Positions 44,918-51,785 of a stretch of DNA of 64,000 nucleotides are shown in pieces. A program made the translations under genes and the position numbers. The DNA is taken from the NCBI GenBank assembly GCA_910587405.1, contig CAJUKS010000003.1, forward strand, positions 62,001 to 126,000, given 5' to 3'. The first letter of the stretch is position 1. Every line of letters starts with the position of its first letter. The stretch is from an uncultured Alphaproteobacteria bacterium (GTDB lineage: Bacteria; Pseudomonadota; Alphaproteobacteria; RF32; CAG-239). Below the pieces are notes generated by a model that worked only from the letters and a program-made list of their open reading frames with translations, made no database searches and had not been told where the DNA came from.

Positions 44918-45340
44918 TCAGTTGCCGCAGGACCAACACCAAAAAGCTTCGGAAATATCAGGCTGTTTTGGTAAAAAATCACTGATACTTAATGGATTAA
45001 AGATTAATATCAAATCCATTAAAAAAGATATCAACAAAGCTATAAATCTCCAGCGGAGTTGTTTGTTGTTATCAAACATCAGCGGCCAAAGTTTAATGAA
45101 AACGTAAGCATAAATAAGCAGCTCCAACGTATCGTCTATAGTTTCAATATAAATATTGCCTTTGGGTTCAGATTTGCCGGGAATAATAACAGTGGCATAG
45201 TGTTTTACTGTATAATAAAAATAGGCTGCCCAGCCGAGCAGAAATAGGATTTGCAATATCAGCACAAGGACGGTTTGGAACGGTTTTTGTCTGAAATTTT
45301 CTCGATATTCTCTAAAATAAGTTGCAATCTGCTGTTTCAT
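44918..45340 (-). CDS. Small multi-pass membrane protein (array member 4)
   Basis: 140 residues from the ATG with GAGGT 8 bases upstream. Helix 1 (TVLVLILQILFLLGWAAYFYY) is followed by the VIIPGKSEPKGNIYIETI loop, two further helices (FIALLISFLMDLILIF the clearest) and a tail ending DISEAFWCWSCGN with two Cys. It follows the effector at 45691 on the same strand and has its own promoter P2. Cognate immunity protein candidate for that effector by position, not by evidence of binding. Confidence 0.82.
   Translation of the reverse strand: MKQQIATYFREYRENFRQKPFQTVLVLILQILFLLGWAAYFYYTVKHYATVIIPGKSEPKGNIYIETIDDTLELLIYAYVFIKLWPLMFDNNKQLRWRFIALLISFLMDLILIFNPLSISDFLPKQPDISEAFWCWSCGN
45229..45340. repeat. 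112-bp repeat, 5' ends of array members 5 and 4 (copy 2)
   Basis: Second copy of 44774..44885; see that entry. Confidence 0.8.
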
Positions 45341-45447
45341 TTTTTGAACCTCAAAGATGATTAAGATTACTTTAGAAGAAATGTTTTGTTCGCAATTTGT
45401 TCTTTTTGGAATCATAAAAACTTCTTCATTTGTATTTACATACAAAC

Positions 45448-45518
45448 TATATAGTATAAAATTTTATGCTTGTCAATCGAAAGTTGAGGAGTCGAGATTT
45501 TTTACAACCTAAAGTTGT
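45448..45518 (-). promoter_or_regulatory. Promoter P2 with upstream palindrome
   Basis: On the minus strand TTGACA (45471..45476) and TATATA (45448..45453) are spaced 17 bases. CAACCTAAAGTTG (45506..45518), a one-mismatch copy of the P1 palindrome, lies 29 bases upstream of the -35. The flanking 150 bp are also alike in P1 and P2. The rest of the 350-bp gap 45341..45690 is AT-rich without genes. Confidence 0.7.
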
Positions 45519-45690
45519 AATTATATATAACTATTTATAAAAACATCATTTATTATAACCCAATATTTATAAAAATAAACTGTTTTTTTGTTTAAGGTGA
45601 AAATAATTTGAAAAAAAAATTTTAAAATCACATTTTTCTGATAAAAATTTTAATAAAACAGAATAATTATTGTAATAATTTTTTGTTTGC

Positions 45691-46395
45691 CTATCTTTCG
45701 AAGTCTTCGTCTTTATATCTTACCCGCACTTTTACCGGTGAGCGGCTGTTTTTGATATATGGGACCAAGTGATCCATGTTGGGGCCCACGTCGATGCAGC
45801 CACCCGAACCTAACTCATTGCCGCCATGTATATACATACTGTGTCGTCCGTAGGTGTTTGTGTCATCGTCTGCTTCTAACGGAACGCGGTAATTTCCCCA
45901 TGCATTTTTTTTCTTTTCTTTCATCCAATGGTATTTACCCTTATTACGCAAGAGAGCATATTTGTCGACCCAAGGCATTTCTGGGTGATTTAAAATATTT
46001 TGGATTTTTTCCTCGAAAGAAAGTCTTTCTTGTAATTCATCCGGATCAACCGAATATGTTCCTTCCGGAGTCGGTCCCAGATCAGAAGTTGACATGTTGG
46101 CTCGGTTTTGATAGCCGGGTTGACCTGCCATTGCCGGCCATGAATTTTGAACGACATTGTTTCTCTTTACATACAGATCCTGTCCGTCGAATTCCAATTC
46201 GGGATCAGGAATCTCTGTCTGCCGAAATCTGGGGCGCACGGGTTCCATATCCTCGTCATAGCCGTCGAGACAATATTCAAGAATTTCGCGTGTTGTCATG
46301 TTTTTACGCGGCAGCGGCGAGGCTTGGCGTCTTTTGGCCCGCGCAGCGGGATACGGCGTGCCGAATCCTTCGTCATCGTCATCATATATACTCAT
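45691..46395 (-). CDS. Tlde1/DUF2778-type L,D-transpeptidase-like protein 1 (candidate effector)
   Basis: 234 residues, no signal peptide. Residues 1-50 are a polar N-terminal segment (MSIYDDDDEGFGTPYP, then KRRQASPLPRKNMTTREILE) shared with the protein at 47846. Residues about 66-230 match the DUF2778/Tlde1 pattern: LEFDGQDLY, WPAMAGQPGY, LGPTPEGTYSV, WGNYRVPLE, then TYGRHSMYIHGG and SGGCIDVG, with catalytic His 190 and Cys 200. Tlde1 proteins are type VI effectors that cut or exchange peptidoglycan cross-links. The C-terminal domain differs from protein 2. Membrane-protein genes follow downstream. The effector role is inferred; no secretion genes are visible here. Confidence 0.82.
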   Translation of the reverse strand: MSIYDDDDEGFGTPYPAARAKRRQASPLPRKNMTTREILEYCLDGYDEDMEPVRPRFRQTEIPDPELEFDGQDLYVKRNNVVQNSWPAMAGQPGYQNRANMSTSDLGPTPEGTYSVDPDELQERLSFEEKIQNILNHPEMPWVDKYALLRNKGKYHWMKEKKKNAWGNYRVPLEADDDTNTYGRHSMYIHGGNELGSGGCIDVGPNMDHLVPYIKNSRSPVKVRVRYKDEDFER

Positions 46396-46769
46396 TTTAT
46401 TTTCCTTGTTATTAAAGTTGAATCAAAAAGCGCCGGAACAATCCGGCGCCGGTTGGGTGTTTTCGTTTTTCGGCAGAGATTGTCGTCCCGGCCGAATACG
46501 AAAAAATCCGTCTGCTGCCTTAAACAACAGACGGATACAAAAAAACACCGGCATCTAGCGGTGTTAATCATTATTTTCCGTTTAACCGCGGCTTGTGCGC
46601 GGGGTCGAAAAGTGCTTATGGGGCACAAAAAAAGGCGGGAATAACCGCCTTTGTCGTCAATACGGACAAAATCCCGTATTATGGAAATAACCTATATTAC
46701 AAACAGACGAAAAAATCAACAGAATCTCGCAAAGGTTGTGGATAACTTTGCAAAGGAGTAAGGGGTAAG
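46242..46769. repeat. 528-bp direct repeat, copy 1 (leader plus effector N-terminus)
   Basis: Matches 48331..48858 with two mismatches that I can see (in codon positions 43 and 45 of the effectors), offset exactly 2089 bp. It begins inside codon 51 of effector 1 and covers its N-terminal region and the whole 374-bp upstream leader, stopping 20 bases before the membrane gene at 46790. It contains four terminator-like hairpins and a DnaA-box-like TGTGGATAA (46737..46745). Confidence 0.93.
46425..46652 (-). terminator. Four tandem terminator-like hairpins in the leader of effector 1
   Basis: In minus-strand order: AAAGGCGG/CCGCCTTT at 46631..46652, AACACCG/CGGTGTT at 46544..46565, TCCGTCTG/CAGACGGA at 46507..46535 and GCGCCGGA/TCCGGCGC at 46430..46449. 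Each is followed by a run of T on the minus strand. The last ends about 35 bases before the effector ATG. The first may simply close the upstream operon; four in series inside the leader suggests strict insulation or regulated antitermination. Confidence 0.75.
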
Positions 46770-46789
46770 CGCCGGAGAAAAGTACTTTG

Positions 46790-47254
46790 TTACTGTTCGC
46801 TGATTTGATTGCGGTAAAGTTTTTGACATTCTCCAACCATTTTCCAAGTGGATGAAGTTGAGATTTTTTCATTATAATTGCGGTGCCAAAATGCAAGAGT
46901 TCGGTTTGTCTCCGGTGAAACTTGATAATGCGGGACCGCAATTAAAGCGAAAAGGCAACCGAACAAAGCAGTGCAGGCAATAATTTTAACTTTCAAAGCC
47001 GATGTGGCTACAGGATTAAAAAATTTTTTGCTCCAGTAAAATAAAAGAAAAATAGCCATAAAATCTGTCAGCAAGTTAGAGACTGAATAAAGGTAAATGT
47101 TAGCGGGATATGAGGGCACGGGAGAAAATTGTCCCGGGATAATCGTATTTTTCACAATCAGAAACGCTGCGCTTAGAATCGTTGCCCATCCGTAAATAAA
47201 AACCGTGTTTAGAAATAAGTTCGCCGTTGAAAAATGCCTGTCCGTTGAAGTCAT
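46790..47254 (-). CDS. Small multi-pass membrane protein (array member 3)
   Basis: 154 residues. Helix 1 TVFIYGWATILSAAFLIV with the Gly-Trp pair, a TIIPGQFSPVPSYPANIYLYS loop equivalent to the IIPG...NIY loop of members 4-6, then LTDFMAIFLLFYW and an Ala/Cys-rich helix. The tail has RTLAFWHRNYN and continues 25 residues beyond the usual end. Its ATG overlaps the stop of member 2 by four bases, so translation is coupled. Second gene after effector 2; candidate immunity protein. Confidence 0.82.
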   Translation of the reverse strand: MTSTDRHFSTANLFLNTVFIYGWATILSAAFLIVKNTIIPGQFSPVPSYPANIYLYSVSNLLTDFMAIFLLFYWSKKFFNPVATSALKVKIIACTALFGCLFALIAVPHYQVSPETNRTLAFWHRNYNEKISTSSTWKMVGECQKLYRNQISEQ

Positions 47255-47796
47255 CGGGAACCCCTTTCGTCTTCAGTTAAATAAGGTAGATATCCGCAGT
47301 GATGGTATTGTGTTCTTGCAATATCATGCGAATCTGTATTTTGGCTGACGATAGCGGGATGCCAAAAGGCATAAGGATGGTATGAAAGCGGCGCCAACTG
47401 TTCTTGCCAAAAGATGACGCTCAATTCTGCCGCCAAGACAAAGGCTGCCGCCAGTATGGAATAACCAAGCACAGCAATTTTCTTTGTAAGTATTGCCGGT
47501 TGTTGAAAAAAATCTGCAGCAAGATCGATAAAAATCCAAATTAAGGCAAAAGCGTATGATAAACGGACAATGGCTTTGAAATAAAAATTATTGTGATAGT
47601 GGGGTAGTTCATTAAAGTGGCCGTTTACCGTTTCGCCGAAGAAAACGCAAATTATACTAAAAAAACTCAACCATCCGACGATGAAAACGGCAGTAAGAAG
47701 AAGATGCAAAATGAAATATCCCGACCTTTTAAAACATTTTGGAAGAAGAAGTGTATTTTTATGAAACATATCAGAACCATCAAATAAATAATGCAT
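47251..47796 (-). CDS. Small multi-pass membrane protein (array member 2)
   Basis: 181 residues from the ATG at 47796, or 172 from the ATG at 47769; neither has a strong ribosome binding site. Membrane helices: LLLTAVFIVGWLSFFSIICVFF (with Gly-Trp), SYAFALIWIFIDLAA, and VLGYSILAAAFVLAAELSVIFW. The tail carries YHPYAFWHP and continues about 30 residues. It begins 49 bases after effector 2, so it is the most direct immunity candidate for that protein. Confidence 0.78.
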   Translation of the reverse strand: MHYLFDGSDMFHKNTLLLPKCFKRSGYFILHLLLTAVFIVGWLSFFSIICVFFGETVNGHFNELPHYHNNFYFKAIVRLSYAFALIWIFIDLAADFFQQPAILTKKIAVLGYSILAAAFVLAAELSVIFWQEQLAPLSYHPYAFWHPAIVSQNTDSHDIARTQYHHCGYLPYLTEDERGSR

Positions 47797-47845
47797 ATCA
47801 TAATATAAGAATAATATTTGTTCAATGAATATTGTAATAGATATG

Positions 47846-48484
47846 TTACCAGCATTTCTTAGGGTAATGTACCTTTAGTTCAATATCTTTACCATATTGA
47901 TCCAGTAAGTTTTTTAATTTACTCGTTTGCCAAGGTATGTCAATGCAGCCGGCCGAACCTTTGCTAAAACCCCCATGAATTGAAAAACCGGATCTTCCAT
48001 ACGTTTCCGTATTTTGATTCGGTTCAAGCCAAACTCTTCTCAAACCCCACGCAGGCAAGCTTCCTGGCCATGTCCCCTGTTTTACTATACCAGCGATCAT
48101 TTGTTTCAAATTTTGATCAGAGAAGTTTTGTCGGTTACTTTGTTTTACATAATATTTTCCTTCAGGAAGAGGACCTTTATCCGGGATGTCCTGATAAAAA
48201 GAACACTGATAGGCATCCTGTCCTGATTGGGCGTCCATAATTGATTTTATTTTATTGTTTTGTATCCAACGTAATTTTTCTCCATCAAAATCTAAATAGG
48301 CATCGTTAGGCGAAATTGTATTAATTCTGAGTTCCATATCCTCGTCATAGCCGTTGAGGCAATATTCAAGAATTTCGCGTGTTGTCATGTTTTTACGCGG
48401 CAGCGGCGAGGCTTGGCGTCTTTTGGCCCGCGCAGCGGGATACGGCGTGCCGAATCCTTCGTCATCGTCATCATATATACTCAT
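47846..48484 (-). CDS. Tlde1/DUF2778-type L,D-transpeptidase-like protein 2 (candidate effector)
   Basis: 212 residues. The first 50 residues differ from effector 1 only at position 43 (Asn for Asp). After residue 51 the sequences diverge strongly but keep the catalytic pattern: LDFDGEKL, AQSGQDAYQ, KGPLPEGKYYV, AWGLRRVWLE, then TYGRSGFSIHGG and SAGCIDI with His 170 and Cys 180. The same N-terminus joined to a different version of the catalytic domain is a hallmark of polymorphic toxin families. Two coupled membrane-protein genes follow. No signal peptide, so export would need a dedicated secretion route. Confidence 0.82.
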   Translation of the reverse strand: MSIYDDDDEGFGTPYPAARAKRRQASPLPRKNMTTREILEYCLNGYDEDMELRINTISPNDAYLDFDGEKLRWIQNNKIKSIMDAQSGQDAYQCSFYQDIPDKGPLPEGKYYVKQSNRQNFSDQNLKQMIAGIVKQGTWPGSLPAWGLRRVWLEPNQNTETYGRSGFSIHGGFSKGSAGCIDIPWQTSKLKNLLDQYGKDIELKVHYPKKCW

Positions 48485-48858
48485 TTTATTTTCCTTGTTA
48501 TTAAAGTTGAATCAAAAAGCGCCGGAACAATCCGGCGCCGGTTGGGTGTTTTCGTTTTTCGGCAGAGATTGTCGTCCCGGCCGAATACGAAAAAATCCGT
48601 CTGCTGCCTTAAACAACAGACGGATACAAAAAAACACCGGCATCTAGCGGTGTTAATCATTATTTTCCGTTTAACCGCGGCTTGTGCGCGGGGTCGAAAA
48701 GTGCTTATGGGGCACAAAAAAAGGCGGGAATAACCGCCTTTGTCGTCAATACGGACAAAATCCCGTATTATGGAAATAACCTATATTACAAACAGACGAA
48801 AAAATCAACAGAATCTCGCAAAGGTTGTGGATAACTTTGCAAAGGAGTAAGGGGTAAG
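48331..48858. repeat. 528-bp direct repeat, copy 2 (leader plus effector N-terminus)
   Basis: Second copy of 46242..46769. Recombination between the copies would excise 2089 bp: the C-terminal region of effector 2 and array members 2 and 3. The DnaA-box-like site is at 48826..48834 here. Confidence 0.93.
48514..48741 (-). terminator. Four tandem terminator-like hairpins in the leader of effector 2
   Basis: Identical to the set in copy 1, shifted by 2089 bp (hairpins at 48519..48538, 48596..48624, 48633..48654 and 48720..48741). No promoter can be placed with confidence between the last hairpin and the ATG, so either effector transcription must pass all four or the promoter overlaps them. Confidence 0.75.
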
Positions 48859-48907
48859 TGCCTGAAAACATCTTCTTCCGGGCTGGGGTAAGAGGTCGGA
48901 CAAAAAA

Positions 48908-49372
48908 TCAATACCGGTTGCGGACGATTCGCATAATATCGGCATCGGCCCAAGGCGCAAATTCGATCAGGGAAGTTTGCGGCGCCACCCGGGCGAATCC
49001 TTCTTCAATTGCCAGCAAAAGGTACGGAACGGCGGCGCCGAGCAAAATTGACGCCAACAGAATGACCAATTTTTTGCCGGTGCCGACCTGTTCGACAAAA
49101 AAGCCGCGTCCGAAGCGCAGAAACAGCGGAACCGTCAGCAAAAGAAGCAAAATGACTTCGGTTATCACCACATATATGCCGTAACAAGGCGCTTCCGGCA
49201 GCGAAAAGTCGCAATAACATCCTTTGGTCAGGACGATTGTCAGGGTGTGGCCGATTTCGCTGAAAAAAATCCACCAGCCGGCAACGAAAAACAGGTTTAA
49301 CAGATAATTGAATATTTGTCCGGCGTTAAAGGATCGAGTCTGCGGACAGGAAGAGGCGTAATATTTGGTCAT
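48908..49372 (-). CDS. Small multi-pass membrane protein (array member 1)
   Basis: 154 residues. Helix 1 LLNLFFVAGWWIFFSEIGH with Gly-Trp-Trp, a loop with three Cys (KGCYCDFSLPEAPCYGIYV) in the position of the IIPG...NIY loop, then VILLLLLTVPLFLRFG and LVILLASILLGAAVPYLLLAI. The tail ends LIEFAPWADADIM. First gene of the array on the minus strand, directly before repeat copy 2. GC-richer than members 2-5, so perhaps an older resident of the locus. Confidence 0.8.
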   Translation of the reverse strand: MTKYYASSCPQTRSFNAGQIFNYLLNLFFVAGWWIFFSEIGHTLTIVLTKGCYCDFSLPEAPCYGIYVVITEVILLLLLTVPLFLRFGRGFFVEQVGTGKKLVILLASILLGAAVPYLLLAIEEGFARVAPQTSLIEFAPWADADIMRIVRNRY

Positions 49373-49548
49373 AGTCGTTCTCGCTTGTCAAAACAGGCTT
49401 TTTTATAGACCCGATTTTTGGAATATGCAAGATTTGTCCGGCATTTTTCTTTGCGGAAGAAAGTTTAAAAACTGTCGTTTTTGTGCGGGTTTCCCTTGTA
49501 ATTTTAGCAAATTGCTTTATTTTCAAATAAATTGCAAGGAGAATCAGG

Positions 49549-50214
49549 ATGAAGAAATTGAATGCCGACCGGTTGAGAGTGGCGGTGTTTGACTGGGACG
49601 GAACGTTGGTCGAAAGCCGCACCCCGCGTTTGTGGGCGGTTAACCGGATTATGGATCAATACGGTTTGCCCGATTGGGAAAGCACCCGTGACCGCCAGAA
49701 TAAATATTATTCGTTCATGGATAATTTTCCGTTGGTGTTCGGCGACAAGGCAGAGGAAGCTTATCAAAAATATTTTGAACTCTACCGGCAAAATTTTGCC
49801 GATATGATAAAAGTGTTTCCGGGAGTTCGCGAAACGCTGGCGATGTTGAAAAACAACGGCGTTAAAATCGCGATCATGACCAACAAGGATCGCCGGTTGT
49901 TGGAGTTGGAAGTGGCCCGGCTGTTTGAGCCCGGCTGTTTTGACAAAGTCGTCTGCGGACACGAAGCCGCACGGGACAAGCCGTATGCCGATCATGCCGC
50001 ATATACGCTTGAAGGGCTGATCAACAAAGTCGACATTACGCCGCAAACGGTATGGATTATCGGCGACAGCGTGTTGGACAACATCTGCGCGGCGGCGGTG
50101 AACGCTTTGCCGGTTCGGATTATCGGCAACGGTTCCGAAATTGAAAAAATTGACGATCCGAGCGTTGTCTATTTTGAAGACTTCAACGACTTTTACCGGC
50201 ATTTGGCCGGCTGA
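49549..50214 (+). CDS. HAD-superfamily phosphatase, Gph-like
   Basis: 221 residues. FDWDGTLVES (motif I, residues 14-23), IMTNKDRR (motif II Thr), the Lys in ARDKPY (motif III) and WIIGDSVLDN (motif IV Asp) are all intact with a C1-type cap between motifs I and II. The set resembles phosphoglycolate phosphatase and related enzymes. AAGGAG lies 7 bases before the ATG. The Memo-AMMECR1 gene follows after 23 bases, so the two may share a transcript. Confidence 0.88.
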   Translation: MKKLNADRLRVAVFDWDGTLVESRTPRLWAVNRIMDQYGLPDWESTRDRQNKYYSFMDNFPLVFGDKAEEAYQKYFELYRQNFADMIKVFPGVRETLAMLKNNGVKIAIMTNKDRRLLELEVARLFEPGCFDKVVCGHEAARDKPYADHAAYTLEGLINKVDITPQTVWIIGDSVLDNICAAAVNALPVRIIGNGSEIEKIDDPSVVYFEDFNDFYRHLAG

Positions 50215-50237
50215 CTTTCTGACGGAGACTGCCGAAA

Positions 50238-51785
50238 ATGAAACAACAAAACGATAAAGAAAAACCGCGCCGCTTGTACCTGATTGTTGCCGGGATTGCC
50301 GTAGCGGCGTTGGCGGTTCTCAACTATTTTTATTTTCGTGAAAAAATATCATCAAACGCCGAGCTGATTACTCGCTATACCAGGAAAGCCGATCCGATGG
50401 AAAAATACCGCAATCCGGCCGTGGCCGGGCTGTTTTATGCCGCCGCGCCGCAAATGCTTGAACGGGAAGTCGAACATTATTTGCAGTCGGACTATTACCG
50501 CCATGACAAAATGCCGAAAATTCTGGTTGTGCCGCACGCCGGTTATCAATATTCGGCGCCGGCGGCTGCCGAAGCTTATAAACCGCTGCGCGATTATGCA
50601 GGAGAGATCAAAAGGGTGATCCTTGTCGGTCCTTCGCACCGGGTGGCTGTCAACGGTGCCGCTTTGTCTTCGGCCGATTATTTCATGACGCCGCTCGGAC
50701 GTATCGCGGTTGACGGCGATGCAGTAAAGCAACTGGCTTCGTCACCGCTTTTCGTTATTGACGATTCGGCGCATAAAGATGAGCATTCGTTAGAAGTTCA
50801 ACTGCCGTTTTTACAAAAAGTGTTGTCCGATTTTAAGATTGTGCCGATTGTTTACGGCGAAGTCAATCCGCAGGAACTGGCGGAGGCTTTGGAACCGTAT
50901 TTGCAGCGCAAAGATACGCTGCTGGTGGTTTCGGCCGATTTGTCGCATTATCTTCCTTATGAGCAGGCGCAGGTCATTGACCGCCAAACCGCCGAACAGA
51001 TTGCCGCCGGAACGCCGCAAATTGACGAACACCGTTCCTGCGGCGCCGCCGGCATTAACACCGCGCTGATCCTTTCTCAGGCCATGCATTTGCAACCGCG
51101 GATTCTGGCGCTGATCAATTCCGGTGACACTTCGGGAGAACGCAGCCGGGTGGTCGGTTACGGCGCCTGGTCGTTTTCGGCCGCTTCGGCGTTGGAGCGG
51201 GAAACGGCGGCCTTAAAGGATTTTGCGGCGGTTAACGGTAAAAGCCTGCTGCGGATTGCCCGGACATCGTTGGAAGAAGCGGTGCTGCACCGCCGTTTGT
51301 ATATACCTTCGCGCCAAGATTATGACGATATGTTGTTTGATAAGGGGGCCTCCTTTGTTACTTTGGAAGAAAAAGGCGAATTACGCGGCTGTATCGGTTC
51401 GTTGCTGCCGCGCCGGGCGGTGGCTGCCGACGTTGCCGAAAATGCTTATAACGCCGCCTTAAGCGACAGCCGTTTTAAGGCGGTTACGGCTGACGAACTG
51501 GAAAAAATTGATGTTTCGGTTTCGCTTTTGACCGGATACGAACCGATCAGCTACAATGACGAAGCAGACTTGCTGAATCTTTTGCAGCCGGATATTGACG
51601 GCATCGTGATCCGCGACGGTGACCGCCAGGCGCTGTTTTTGCCCTCGGTATGGAAAACGCTGCCCGACCGTGCGGAATTTTTAAATAGTTTAAAGTTAAA
51701 AGCCGGGATGAGTCCCAGCTATTGGTCCAACTCAATAAAGGTTTATCGCTTCAGAACCGTGGAGGTAAAAGAAAATGCAAATTAA
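50238..51785 (+). CDS. Membrane-anchored Memo-AMMECR1 fusion (AmmeMemoRadiSam proteins B and A)
   Basis: 515 residues. An N-terminal helix (YLIVAGIAVAALAVLNYFYF, residues about 14-34) anchors the protein. Residues about 50-320 are a Memo domain (RNPAVAGLFYAA, VPHAGYQYSAPAAAEAY, GPSHRVAVNG, DEHSLEVQLPFLQ, SADLSHYLPY). Residues about 340-510 are AMMECR1 (GASFVTLEEKGELRGCIGSL, DVAENAYNAALSDSRF, VSVSLLTGYEPI). In many bacteria these are separate genes beside a radical SAM enzyme, forming a system of unknown chemistry. Here they are fused and tethered, and no radical SAM gene is in view. Overlaps the next gene by 11 bp. Confidence 0.9.
   Translation: MKQQNDKEKPRRLYLIVAGIAVAALAVLNYFYFREKISSNAELITRYTRKADPMEKYRNPAVAGLFYAAAPQMLEREVEHYLQSDYYRHDKMPKILVVPHAGYQYSAPAAAEAYKPLRDYAGEIKRVILVGPSHRVAVNGAALSSADYFMTPLGRIAVDGDAVKQLASSPLFVIDDSAHKDEHSLEVQLPFLQKVLSDFKIVPIVYGEVNPQELAEALEPYLQRKDTLLVVSADLSHYLPYEQAQVIDRQTAEQIAAGTPQIDEHRSCGAAGINTALILSQAMHLQPRILALINSGDTSGERSRVVGYGAWSFSAASALERETAALKDFAAVNGKSLLRIARTSLEEAVLHRRLYIPSRQDYDDMLFDKGASFVTLEEKGELRGCIGSLLPRRAVAADVAENAYNAALSDSRFKAVTADELEKIDVSVSLLTGYEPISYNDEADLLNLLQPDIDGIVIRDGDRQALFLPSVWKTLPDRAEFLNSLKLKAGMSPSYWSNSIKVYRFRTVEVKENAN

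Noticed and set aside
46345..46395. The letters PAAR in the effector N-terminus as a PAAR-repeat tip protein
   Set aside because: It is a four-letter coincidence (YPAARAKRR); the PAAR fold needs about 90 residues with conserved His and Cys, absent here.
46425..46652. CRISPR array from the regularly spaced hairpins
   Set aside because: The hairpins differ in sequence and spacing and there are no repeat-spacer units; no CRISPR array was seen anywhere in the window.
46737..46745. Replication origin at the DnaA-box-like site
   Set aside because: Only one box per repeat, no AT-rich unwinding element with further boxes and no origin genes nearby.
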